From assembly GCA_946186895.1 (NCBI GenBank), contig CAMHOW010000008.1, forward strand, positions 1-64,000: a DNA stretch of 64,000 bases. The letters are read 5' to 3'. The notes under the pieces are model-generated. The model saw only the letters and a program-made list of their open reading frames with translations. It did not search any database and was not told the origin of the DNA. Of this stretch, positions 1-8,300 are shown piece by piece; within the stretch, counting starts at the first letter, position 1; every line of letters begins with the position of its first letter. The position numbers and the translations under genes are program-made. The stretch is from an uncultured Fibrobacter sp. GTDB taxonomy: Bacteria > Fibrobacterota > Fibrobacteria > Fibrobacterales > Fibrobacteraceae.

Positions 1-590
1 GCTCCGACTTCCTCGCCCGCAAGATCAACGTGTCTGACTTCGGCGTTGTGTACGGCGGTGCCCAGAAGAACATCAGCTGCGCTGGTGTGACTGTGACCAT
101 CATCCGCAAGGACCTGCTGGGCAAGGTGAACCGTACCATCCCCACCATGCTGAACTTCCAGACCCACATCGACGCGAAGAACATGTTCAACACTCCGCCG
201 GTATTTGCCGTGTACGTGATGAACCGCACCCTCAAGTGGCTCAAGGAATTCGGTGGCGTGGACGCTATCGAAAAGGTGAACCGCTCCAAGGCCGCTCTCC
301 TCTACAGCGCCCTCGACAACTCCAAGGTGTTCGTCGGTACCGCTGCCAAGGAAGACCGTTCCATCATGAACGTGCCCTTCGTGTTCAACAAGGATGTGGT
401 TGCCGCTGACAAGGCTGACGACCTGGCCAAGGAATTCCTGGAATTCGCAAAGGCTCGCGGTCTGCAGCAGCTCAAGGGTCACCGCTCTGTGGGTGGTTTC
501 CGCGCTTCCATCTACAACGCCATGCCGGTGGAAGGCGTGCAGGCCCTCGTCGACTGCCTCGGCGACTTCGAGAAGAAAGTTCTTGGCTAA
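1..590 (+). CDS. serC: Phosphoserine aminotransferase, C-terminal part (5' truncated by window)
   Basis: Frame open from the window edge; ...SDFGVVYGGAQKNISCAGVTVTIIRKDLLG... with the SerC PLP-lysine region (GAQKN) and RSIMNVPF motif. Confidence 0.9.
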   Translation, partial: SDFLARKINVSDFGVVYGGAQKNISCAGVTVTIIRKDLLGKVNRTIPTMLNFQTHIDAKNMFNTPPVFAVYVMNRTLKWLKEFGGVDAIEKVNRSKAALLYSALDNSKVFVGTAAKEDRSIMNVPFVFNKDVVAADKADDLAKEFLEFAKARGLQQLKGHRSVGGFRASIYNAMPVEGVQALVDCLGDFEKKVLG

Positions 591-643
591 AGCCAAGAAC
601 TTGGACTTGAGCGACAGCGAAAGTTCAATGTTCAAGGGGTAAT

Positions 644-681
644 ACGACTAGGGAAGGCTTCGCCCTCCCTAAGACCTACCT
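644..681. repeat. Dispersed GGGAAGG-hairpin repeat, copy 1 (acgactagggaaggcttcgccctccctaagacctacctt)
   Basis: Same string family at 19351, 19470, 58410 and a diverged version at 57418. Confidence 0.75.
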
Positions 682-689
682 TACACTGC

Positions 690-838
690 AATAAACCGCC
701 TAGCTTTGCTGGCGGTTTATTTTGTGAGCATACGCTTTCAGCGTATGCGAATAAAACCCTCCAATATAAAACAACCCGCTTTGCTGTTTGCAAGCGGGTT
801 ATTTTCGTGGGCATACGCCAAAGGCGTATGCGGATAAA
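690..838. terminator. Two stacked terminator-like hairpins, each followed by TTATTTTcGTGgGCATACG plus a second mini-hairpin
   Basis: aaaccgcc..ggcggttt and aacccgct..agcgggtt stems with T-tracts, then gcatacgct ttc agcgtatgc and gcatacgcc aaa ggcgtatgc. Confidence 0.7.
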
Positions 839-839
839 A

Positions 840-1178
840 TTAAGCTTCAGCGTCAGTCTTCTTGCTGAACTTGTTCACCACGTCAGGAACAATGTCCATG
901 ACCTTACTAACAAGTGAACTGTCCTTGGAAATCGGCATCACGCGAACGTCATCGCCCTTGATGACCAGGAACGCCACCGGTTCTACAGAGGCGCCACCAC
1001 CAGAAGCAGAAGTGTCCCCCTTGCCCTGGTGACCACCAAAGCCGAAGCCGACGGATACGCGGCTCACGGGAACCACAGTAGATTCACCCGCCTGGATAGG
1101 TTTGCCGATGACTGTTTCCGCCTGGGTAATAAAGCGGAGCTTTTCCAAAAGAGTTTCTGCAAGTTTTTCAATAGCCAT
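840..1178 (-). CDS. YtfJ/GerW-family protein
   Basis: 112 aa; Gly-rich GFGFGGHQGKGDTSASGGGASVEPVAFLVI core typical of the YtfJ/GerW family. Confidence 0.8.
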   Translation of the reverse strand: MAIEKLAETLLEKLRFITQAETVIGKPIQAGESTVVPVSRVSVGFGFGGHQGKGDTSASGGGASVEPVAFLVIKGDDVRVMPISKDSSLVSKVMDIVPDVVNKFSKKTDAEA

Positions 1179-1190
1179 ATCCTGAATATA

Positions 1191-1292
1191 GTAATTAGGA
1201 ATTCGGAATTCGGAATTCAGAGTTAAAATAATCGCGGCGAAGCCGCCAAACTAAACAATTCCTAATTCATAATTCCGAAATCCGAACTAATA
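1191..1292. repeat. Heptamer/hairpin inverted-repeat element, copy A
   Basis: Arm gtaatta|ggaattc|ggaattc|ggaattc|agagtta; core aataatcgcggcgaagccgccaaactaaacaa; reverse-complement heptamer arm attccgaaatccgaac. Confidence 0.8.
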
Positions 1293-2099
1293 TCTAGCCT
1301 CGAAGACGCGGTCACTGGCCACAAGGAACTTTTGATTCAGGTCCGGCCAGTCCATATAGCCCCAGACCACCACCACGCGACCACCGGCCAGTTGGGTTGC
1401 CATCCCTCGGGCCTCGTCACCGGCCTTAAAGTAGTAGACGTCGTCATCTACCTCAATATTCCGCGGAAACGTTCGTTTCAACTGGGCCACCCATTCCTGA
1501 TAGCGGGATTCTTCTACCAAGTCCCAACTACGGGCCACATTCCAAGCCAGGTTGTCATCGGCATAGCTCTGCTCCAGGACCGGGAAGAACGACTTGACGC
1601 CCAAGAAGTTCTTAGTCTGAACCGTAGTACGACCCGTTTCACGATGCTCAAAGGGCAAACTTAGGAACTCCTGCGGGAACCCGATCCGCACGCCGGGCAC
1701 CGAGCGCACAAAGTTTTCCAAGGTACGGCGTTCATAACGTCTAAAGCTGTCGTGCCGAAATACGAAAATCCGGTAATCCGCACGGATACTCTGTTCCAGA
1801 TACTTCCCGCGGAGGATAGAATGGGCCCCCTGGAACCGTCCGCTGTTGGTGTAGTAATCCAACGCATAAACATCGCCCTTGAATTCCAGAACAGAAACAT
1901 TCAGCGTGTCACCCCAATGGCTGGCATAACGCAAGTCCACCTCTCGCACAAAGCCGTTCGCCTTGGTCGTCGTAGAATCCACGGAGACCCTCATAGGGCG
2001 GCGACCTTCGAACCGGAGCTTAGAGTAATCCACCTTGACATGTTCTTCGGAACAGCCCCATAATACAAACAACGCTATTGCGAGAAAAAGACGGATCAT
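1287..2099 (-). CDS. Hypothetical lipoprotein
   Basis: Signal peptide plus lipobox (LFVLWGCSEE); ATG start; 3 bp-scale overlap with the upstream gene. Confidence 0.7.
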   Translation of the reverse strand: MIRLFLAIALFVLWGCSEEHVKVDYSKLRFEGRRPMRVSVDSTTTKANGFVREVDLRYASHWGDTLNVSVLEFKGDVYALDYYTNSGRFQGAHSILRGKYLEQSIRADYRIFVFRHDSFRRYERRTLENFVRSVPGVRIGFPQEFLSLPFEHRETGRTTVQTKNFLGVKSFFPVLEQSYADDNLAWNVARSWDLVEESRYQEWVAQLKRTFPRNIEVDDDVYYFKAGDEARGMATQLAGGRVVVVWGYMDWPDLNQKFLVASDRVFEARY

Positions 2100-2929
2100 G
2101 ATTCTTTCACCCCATAATCACAGAACTCGTAAATCGGACAATTGGCACAACCTGCCTGGCATTCCCGACACATAAAGGACTTCTCCCACTCTTCCAAATA
2201 GAACTGCAACGAATGGGCCACCGCATAGGGATTCTCGGGATACAGAGCCACACAAAACTCATTCATCATCTTCTGCTTCTGCTCTGGCGAGAGGTCTGCA
2301 AAACCGCCCTCTCGGGCAGGTCCTATAATAGAAAGGAACCGCCTCGCCCCCATAGTCAGGGGCAGGTCTGGCCAGCGAAAGCGCTTAAGCCCACGGCCCG
2401 CGACATACCCAAGCCCCGCAGGCAACTTACCGCACAGCCGGTAGATGGCGGCACAGGCCTTGGGCCGTGCACCACGCTTACCCATAAAATAAATCTCGCC
2501 CAGATCTCGCCACATTTCTTCGGGAGTAGAGCCATTCACCCAAGACTTCAAGTCACCATGCCTACGCACAAAAAATCCCACACTCCAAAAGATGCCCGCC
2601 ACATTTTTGAACAAAGACCAGTCCCGGTTTCCAAGGGCGGACTCCACAACAGCCTCAATATCGCCACCCTTGGGCACGGGCAAAGTCCAGAGCTTGTCTC
2701 CGGGGAACTTGCGACAAAGCGCCACAAGCAGTGCGGCAATTTCGTCCATGCGCAGATCCTGGTACAAGGCGGTTCCCAGAAGCGTCCAGGCAATCTTGCT
2801 GTTGTCATCGGCAAACTCGCCCGTCACTTGCAAAACGGGATCATCCAAGTTCGAAAAGCGTTCCACAAACAAACGGAGAGCCCGCCCAAGGACAGGCTCG
2901 TCTTGCAGGAATCGCTTCGAAGAAACCAT
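2096..2929 (-). CDS. Uncharacterised protein with C-terminal EndoIII-type 4Fe-4S cysteine motif
   Basis: Long ORF ending CRECQAGCANCPIYEFC = C-x6-C-x2-C-x5-C, the spacing of the endonuclease III iron-sulfur loop. Confidence 0.65.
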   Translation of the reverse strand: MVSSKRFLQDEPVLGRALRLFVERFSNLDDPVLQVTGEFADDNSKIAWTLLGTALYQDLRMDEIAALLVALCRKFPGDKLWTLPVPKGGDIEAVVESALGNRDWSLFKNVAGIFWSVGFFVRRHGDLKSWVNGSTPEEMWRDLGEIYFMGKRGARPKACAAIYRLCGKLPAGLGYVAGRGLKRFRWPDLPLTMGARRFLSIIGPAREGGFADLSPEQKQKMMNEFCVALYPENPYAVAHSLQFYLEEWEKSFMCRECQAGCANCPIYEFCDYGVKES

Positions 2930-2952
2930 GGGCGTCACCTACGATTCAGGCC

Positions 2953-3804
2953 TTACAGGGCTTCGCCCACCTTGACAGCGGAACCCAAGCGCGACTTGAA
3001 CAAATCCGGATGACGTTCGCGAATCTTCTTGTCTACCACGAGAATCACGGTGCTGCCCATCTCAAAACGGCCAAGTTCACCGCCCTTCTCCACGCGAATT
3101 TCCTGTGCGGGTTTCCAGTCGTAGCGCTTGCAGTCCCTAGGGAGCTTGCCTGCGTTCACCAGCAGTTCATCCGTATAAGCAACACCGATGCGGCCCACGT
3201 TCGTAGCCCCAACCTTAACAACAAGCATCTCGGAACCATCTTCCAGGCGGATATGGCTAGTAAGGCGTTCGTTGATGCAGAACAGCCCCTCTACACGTTC
3301 GACACTGCCCACATTCACCGGCCACAGCGTTCCCGGGCAGTAGCTTGCCCCGACTACCATTCCAGAAACAGGGCTATGAATCCGATGGTAATTGAAAGGC
3401 GCCAGATAGATTGTGGCAAAGGCGCCACCATCGAAGCGGGCCGCCATCTCATCATCGCGAAGCAAATCCTTCAAGGTGTAAGTCTTACCCTTAGCCTGGA
3501 TCAGTTCCTGCTTCTCATCAAAAGTGGCCGTCTGTGAAAGCACTCCGTCTACAGGGGAAACAACCTCGCTCTCCGCAATGGGACGCATTCCCGGTTTTAG
3601 GCGACGGATAAAAAGTTCACCGATATTGGCGTAATGGTCAATGGGGAATTCCGATTCCTCCATATTCAGCTTGTAATAGCGGGCAAAAGCGTTACGAGCC
3701 ACCTTGGAAATCAAGGGCAACTTGAGACGCGTCAAGACTCCGAAGGCACGGCTTGCGGCATTCTTCGGCAAAAGCTTCATGAAAATGTAGAAGGGTGTGT
3801 TCAT
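2953..3804 (-). CDS. psd: Phosphatidylserine decarboxylase
   Basis: APFNYHRIHSPVSG and C-terminal MGSTV self-cleavage-type motif. Confidence 0.92.
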   Translation of the reverse strand: MNTPFYIFMKLLPKNAASRAFGVLTRLKLPLISKVARNAFARYYKLNMEESEFPIDHYANIGELFIRRLKPGMRPIAESEVVSPVDGVLSQTATFDEKQELIQAKGKTYTLKDLLRDDEMAARFDGGAFATIYLAPFNYHRIHSPVSGMVVGASYCPGTLWPVNVGSVERVEGLFCINERLTSHIRLEDGSEMLVVKVGATNVGRIGVAYTDELLVNAGKLPRDCKRYDWKPAQEIRVEKGGELGRFEMGSTVILVVDKKIRERHPDLFKSRLGSAVKVGEAL

Positions 3805-3815
3805 AGTCTAGGGGG

Positions 3816-4682
3816 TTAGTGGTTTTCAATCTTCTTCAGGTCGGTACTGAACATTTTCCAGAGACGAGGAGCGAAGGGTACAGCCCATTCCTTTTCGGGA
3901 GCCACACGACTTGTAGTCTCGGCAGTAAACTCCGAATACACGAGGAACACAAGTTCGCCATAACGGGCATCCCAAAGGCTCCAAAGGATTTTCCAGGTAT
4001 AGCCTCCGCTACTCCCTAGGTCCGGGTCCATATACACATCCAGACGCACCGGCATGGAAACATAGCGCAGCTCATAACGGCTAGCCAGCTCATTCAGCAG
4101 GTTCCGAAACTTATCGGGCAGCTGCCGGGAGAATTTTTGTTCCACCCCGTCACGTTCTTGCCAAGGCGTAAAATCTTCCAGTTTTTTGCCGTCGGCAAAT
4201 TCCGAGCGCAACAGTTGTGCCGAAAGGCTATCCATGTAAAGGGAGTCCGATTCCGGCAGGCGCATACCGGGCAAAAGCAGTTCACGCCGCATCTTGGGGA
4301 ATGCCGCCACAAAAAGAGAATCTTCTACATGGGCCAGGTCAAAGTCCAGGGCGTCCGCGCTGTAACTGTGGCACATACGGCAAGTTTCCGGACGCCCCGC
4401 CGAAACCTTCAGGGTTGGGAGCACCCCCACCACAGCAGAAGAATCCAGACGTCCGTACGCCAATTCATTCCATTCTCGGTAGAACTTCTCACCCGATATC
4501 TTCAGCTTGATTTCACCACGGGCGCCGCATTCCGTGCAGGGGGCATCTCCCATGCCGGAATCCCCAGCAGAGCCACCCTCACCACCGTTTTCTGAACCGG
4601 CGCAAGCCAAAAGGGTCAGCGGGATTGCAAAGCCCACCAACATCACGCATTTCAAAAAATACTTTTTAACAAGAAAACCCAT
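3816..4682 (-). CDS. Hypothetical lipoprotein
   Basis: Signal peptide with lipobox LTLLACAGS; no family recognised. Confidence 0.65.
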   Translation of the reverse strand: MGFLVKKYFLKCVMLVGFAIPLTLLACAGSENGGEGGSAGDSGMGDAPCTECGARGEIKLKISGEKFYREWNELAYGRLDSSAVVGVLPTLKVSAGRPETCRMCHSYSADALDFDLAHVEDSLFVAAFPKMRRELLLPGMRLPESDSLYMDSLSAQLLRSEFADGKKLEDFTPWQERDGVEQKFSRQLPDKFRNLLNELASRYELRYVSMPVRLDVYMDPDLGSSGGYTWKILWSLWDARYGELVFLVYSEFTAETTSRVAPEKEWAVPFAPRLWKMFSTDLKKIENH

Positions 4683-4689
4683 TACCCAT

Positions 4690-4726
4690 AAATATAAAAA
4701 AGGCCCGGGCACAGCCCAGGCCTAAA
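4690..4726 (-). terminator. Terminator-like hairpin (aaggcccgggcacagcccaggcct)
   Basis: GC-rich inverted repeat with flanking A-tract downstream of the 4746-6140 gene. Confidence 0.5.
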
Positions 4727-4745
4727 TTCACTTATCAAGCAACCA

Positions 4746-6140
4746 TTACGGTTCTTCTTCGTCGTCTTCAGAAGAAGTCGGAACGACGTCTTCTGAAGAT
4801 GTCGGAACAACGGCAACGGAGGAAGAAGAAGCTGGCTTAGAACCAATGGTAAACTTTGCAGCCGTAGCCTTGGTCACATCAGCTTCCACAGCGCTACCCG
4901 AAGTTCCGGTCACGTAGGGGAGCAAGATGAAGGAGATTTCCTTTGCTGTCGTGGGAACGTAGATGTCGTAGTCAGTTTCGATGGTGGTCTTCGTTGCAGT
5001 TGCAGCGATGCGTTCAATATACTCGTAGTCGGCCATCAGGTCGGTCTTGTAATAGAGCCTATAACCGGCGATATTACCCTTGGGGGCAGTCCAAGACAGA
5101 TCCACTTCGTCGCTATAGCTTCCGGCAACAGCCTTGAAGTTGGTAACATTGTCCGGAGCCTTGACGCCACCGTTGGAACCCACCGTAAAGGAAAGAGAGG
5201 AGACATTGAGCTTTGCACCATCGGTAGAGTAGACCGTTCCAGAAACAGTGTAGGTAGAACCCTTTTCCCACTTGCCGCTAACGGGCTTGACGGTAACAGT
5301 CTTCTTGTCCACGGTGGCGTTCACCAGCACGGAACTACCAAGGCTCTTGGAAACGACCCATGTTGCCTTGGAGGAATCGGCCAGTTCGGTAGAGAAGGTA
5401 AACGTGAGGCTTGTGGCGGTGTCAATCTTGTCCAGGTTGTTGGACACGGCCTGCAGCTGGGCGGCAACCTTAGACATCGTCATGATGTCCACATTGACTA
5501 CATCACCAGCTCTGTAGCTTGCGCCACCAACAGTTTCATCGCCAACGAGAGCGTAGTTCTTCTTGTCAAATTCCTTCTGGCCCACAGAAATGTTGATAAC
5601 GGTGCCTTCCGGAAGATCCTTGAAGGTGTACTCTCCATTCTTGTCGGTCTTGGTAGAAAGTTCCGAAGGAACGAAATTAGCGGGGAGCGATGCGTAGACA
5701 ATCACTTCGGAGGCAGCGTTCTTGTTACCCTTGTCATCGGTATAGAGAACAGTGCCCTTGGCGGTCACACCAATCTTGTACATGGCGACGGTAGCAATAG
5801 CGTCACCTACGCGAGCCACGTTACCCTGGCCCTGCTCGTCCAAAGTCACCTTAGTGAGGACAGTAGCATAGCCTTCCTTAGAAACCTGGAAAGCGTGGTC
5901 ACCGATGACCTGCTTCTTCCACACAGAAAGACCGAACTCGTTGGTCTTTACTGTTTCATCGTCCACGATGGAGTACACTTCTGCTTCTTCAATAGCAGAA
6001 CCATCGTGGTTGTCCATCACCTTGAGGGTAATGGTAGCCTTGTCCTTGGCTTCGTCATTGACGTTGACGACTTCGTCAGCACCGCAAGCAACCAGGAAAG
6101 TTCCGGCTGCGAGCAGGGCGAAAGCGGATTTCAAATTCAT
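4746..6140 (-). CDS. Secreted lipoprotein with carboxypeptidase-regulatory-like, Big-like and FN3-like domains
   Basis: Lipobox FLVACG; FN3-like VDLSWTAPKGNIAGYRLYYKT; Ser/Glu-rich C-terminus. Confidence 0.7.
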   Translation of the reverse strand: MNLKSAFALLAAGTFLVACGADEVVNVNDEAKDKATITLKVMDNHDGSAIEEAEVYSIVDDETVKTNEFGLSVWKKQVIGDHAFQVSKEGYATVLTKVTLDEQGQGNVARVGDAIATVAMYKIGVTAKGTVLYTDDKGNKNAASEVIVYASLPANFVPSELSTKTDKNGEYTFKDLPEGTVINISVGQKEFDKKNYALVGDETVGGASYRAGDVVNVDIMTMSKVAAQLQAVSNNLDKIDTATSLTFTFSTELADSSKATWVVSKSLGSSVLVNATVDKKTVTVKPVSGKWEKGSTYTVSGTVYSTDGAKLNVSSLSFTVGSNGGVKAPDNVTNFKAVAGSYSDEVDLSWTAPKGNIAGYRLYYKTDLMADYEYIERIAATATKTTIETDYDIYVPTTAKEISFILLPYVTGTSGSAVEADVTKATAAKFTIGSKPASSSSVAVVPTSSEDVVPTSSEDDEEEP

Positions 6141-6297
6141 AGAGAACTCCTTTGGTTTTTAGCTGCCTTAAAAATAATAAAAAAAGCGCATAACATACCA
6201 AAACTCAACATATTTTTTACTGACAAAAGAAATAAATACAATTAGGGAACATTTGGAGAACGATTTTTAAGAAATTTTGACTTGAGTAATTTTTTAT

Positions 6298-7110
6298 TTA
6301 CACAAAAGGCAGGATCTTAGCAGATAGAAATTCTCGATGAACCTGCTTATCCCCGTATTTATCCTCGGCCCCAATTTTCAACTCTTCGTCCGTATAGCCA
6401 CTGCTAATTTGCTGTAAAACAACCTTATTGGCGACATCGTCATAGTTGAAATGAACACGGAACGTGCGGTAGGCAAGCACACCGGTTTTTGCAATTTCAT
6501 CGATGGTCAGGCGGCGGCGCGAGCTGTCAAAAACATCTTTGGAGAAATTCCCATGGGAAAGCTGCACACGGGCAAAACTTTCCAAATCAAAGTCACTGTG
6601 TTCCGCAATCCAGCGGGACTGGGCTGCAAATGTTTCGGACATTTCGACAGTCCACAAGTCGCCCTCCTGCTCTTCTACCCAGCCAGCCCTTGCGTCGGGG
6701 AAAGCATCTGCCATAGGGATATACGGCTTGATATCCAGCACAGGCGTTCCGTTCAAAAGGTCGGCCTCATCTACATATAAAGTAAGGCCTTCGACTTTCA
6801 ACAGGCGCACGCAACTAAGCCCAATGGGGTTCGGACGGTAAGGACTCCGACTTGCAAAAGTGCCCACACGGTCCTTGCCCTTGGGCGGTACCGGCGGACG
6901 GGTCGTAGGGCGCCAACCGTCGTTTTCGTGGAATTGGAATATGACCCAGATACGATCAAAGCCTTCCAGGTCTCGGAGCGCCATCTCGAAGTTCTGCCCC
7001 GCATTCAGTTCAATACGGCCCGGATGCCCAGCAAACAGCCTCCCTTGCCGGGGCGCGTCGTACTTGTACACGGCATCGCCGTAGAATGTGCCGATTGGGG
7101 TCACCTGCAT
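6298..7110 (-). CDS. trmO: tRNA (N6-threonylcarbamoyladenosine(37)-N6)-methyltransferase TrmO family
   Basis: IGTF...GFDRIWVIFQFHEN...GTFASRSPYRPNPIGLSCVRL. Confidence 0.9.
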   Translation of the reverse strand: MQVTPIGTFYGDAVYKYDAPRQGRLFAGHPGRIELNAGQNFEMALRDLEGFDRIWVIFQFHENDGWRPTTRPPVPPKGKDRVGTFASRSPYRPNPIGLSCVRLLKVEGLTLYVDEADLLNGTPVLDIKPYIPMADAFPDARAGWVEEQEGDLWTVEMSETFAAQSRWIAEHSDFDLESFARVQLSHGNFSKDVFDSSRRRLTIDEIAKTGVLAYRTFRVHFNYDDVANKVVLQQISSGYTDEELKIGAEDKYGDKQVHREFLSAKILPFV

Positions 7111-7158
7111 ACCGGGAAATATAGAATTTAGCATCTCGTTTTTCTACATTTGACCCCG

Positions 7159-8226
7159 ATGAAAGACAAGGCAAAAAAACTGATTGAAAAATACGAGGAA
7201 CTTGAATCGGAACTGGGGAACCCGGAGGTTCTCGCCGACCAGGCCCGTTACAACAAAATCCACAAGCAGTACAAGGGTATCGAAAAGGCCGTGGCAAAGG
7301 CCAAGGAATACCTGCAGTTGCTCAACGACCAAGAGGAATGGAAGGCGGCTCTTGGCGATTCCGACCCCGAAATGGTGGCCATGGCCAAGTCCGAACTTTC
7401 GGACATCGAAAAGAAACTGCCCGGCGTCACCGACGAACTGCAGATTCTGATGGTTCCCAAGGACCCCTGGGACTACCGCAACGCCACTCTCGAAATCCGT
7501 GGCGGTACCGGCGGTGACGAGTCGGCCCTCTTTGCAGGCGATCTGTTCCGCATGTACCAGGGTTATTGCAGCCGCATGGGCTGGAAAATGACCATCCAGG
7601 ACGCCAGCGAAGGCACCGTGGGCGGCTACAAGGAAATCCGGGTGTTCATCGAAGGCGACAGCGTCTATGGGACCTTGAAATTCGAAAGCGGCGTGCACCG
7701 CGTGCAGCGCGTGCCCGAAACCGAAGCCCAGGGCCGCGTGCATACCTCCGCTGCGACGGTAGCCATCCTTCCCGAAGCCGAAGAAGTGGACGTGGAAATC
7801 CGCGAAGCGGACATCCACATGGACACCTACCGCTCTTCGGGTGCTGGCGGTCAGTACATCAACAAGACGGATTCCGCCGTTCGCCTCACCCACATTCCCA
7901 CAGGCGTGGTGGTGAGCTGCCAGACCGAACGTAGCCAGCTGCAGAACAGACTTCACGCCATGGAAATGCTCCGTTCCAAGATTCTGGACGCCGTCATTGC
8001 GAAGAAGGAACAGGAAGAAGCGGCCAGCCGCAAGGCCCTGGTAGGTACCGGTGACCGTAGCGCGAAAATCCGCACCTACAATTTTCCGCAAAACCGCGTC
8101 ACTGACCACCGCATAGGCCTTACGCTCTATAACCTGGACAAGGTCATTACCGGCGACCTGGACGAAATCATCAACGGTCTCCAGATGGCCAACGCCCAAG
8201 AGAAACTGGGGAAGTTTAACGCATAA
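7159..8226 (+). CDS. prfA: Peptide chain release factor 1
   Basis: SSGAGGQYINKTDSAVRLTHIPTG (GGQ) and RVPETEAQGRVHTS (PxT anticodon-mimic region, RF1 type). Confidence 0.95.
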   Translation: MKDKAKKLIEKYEELESELGNPEVLADQARYNKIHKQYKGIEKAVAKAKEYLQLLNDQEEWKAALGDSDPEMVAMAKSELSDIEKKLPGVTDELQILMVPKDPWDYRNATLEIRGGTGGDESALFAGDLFRMYQGYCSRMGWKMTIQDASEGTVGGYKEIRVFIEGDSVYGTLKFESGVHRVQRVPETEAQGRVHTSAATVAILPEAEEVDVEIREADIHMDTYRSSGAGGQYINKTDSAVRLTHIPTGVVVSCQTERSQLQNRLHAMEMLRSKILDAVIAKKEQEEAASRKALVGTGDRSAKIRTYNFPQNRVTDHRIGLTLYNLDKVITGDLDEIINGLQMANAQEKLGKFNA

Positions 8227-8229
8227 GCC

Positions 8230-8280
8230 AGATTCCGGGTCCCCGGATCGAGTCCGGGGCAGGCCGAGCCCGGAATGACG
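8230..8280. repeat. REP-like palindromic sequence ending GGAATGACG
   Basis: attccgggtccccggatcgagtccggggcaggccgagcccggaatgacg between prfA and prmC; nested inverted repeats. Confidence 0.6.
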
Positions 8281-8300
8281 ATTGAGGAAGAGAGAATCTT

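Noticed and set aside
1191-1292. GAATTC repeats as cloning/adaptor contamination (EcoRI sites)
   Set aside because: Units are diverged, occur on both strands, share a conserved non-EcoRI core with the 51.3 kb copy, and similar heptamers lie in-frame inside genes.
7144-8199. 351-aa minus-strand ORF opposite prfA
   Set aside because: prfA has GGQ and PxT motifs; the antisense frame shows no family features.
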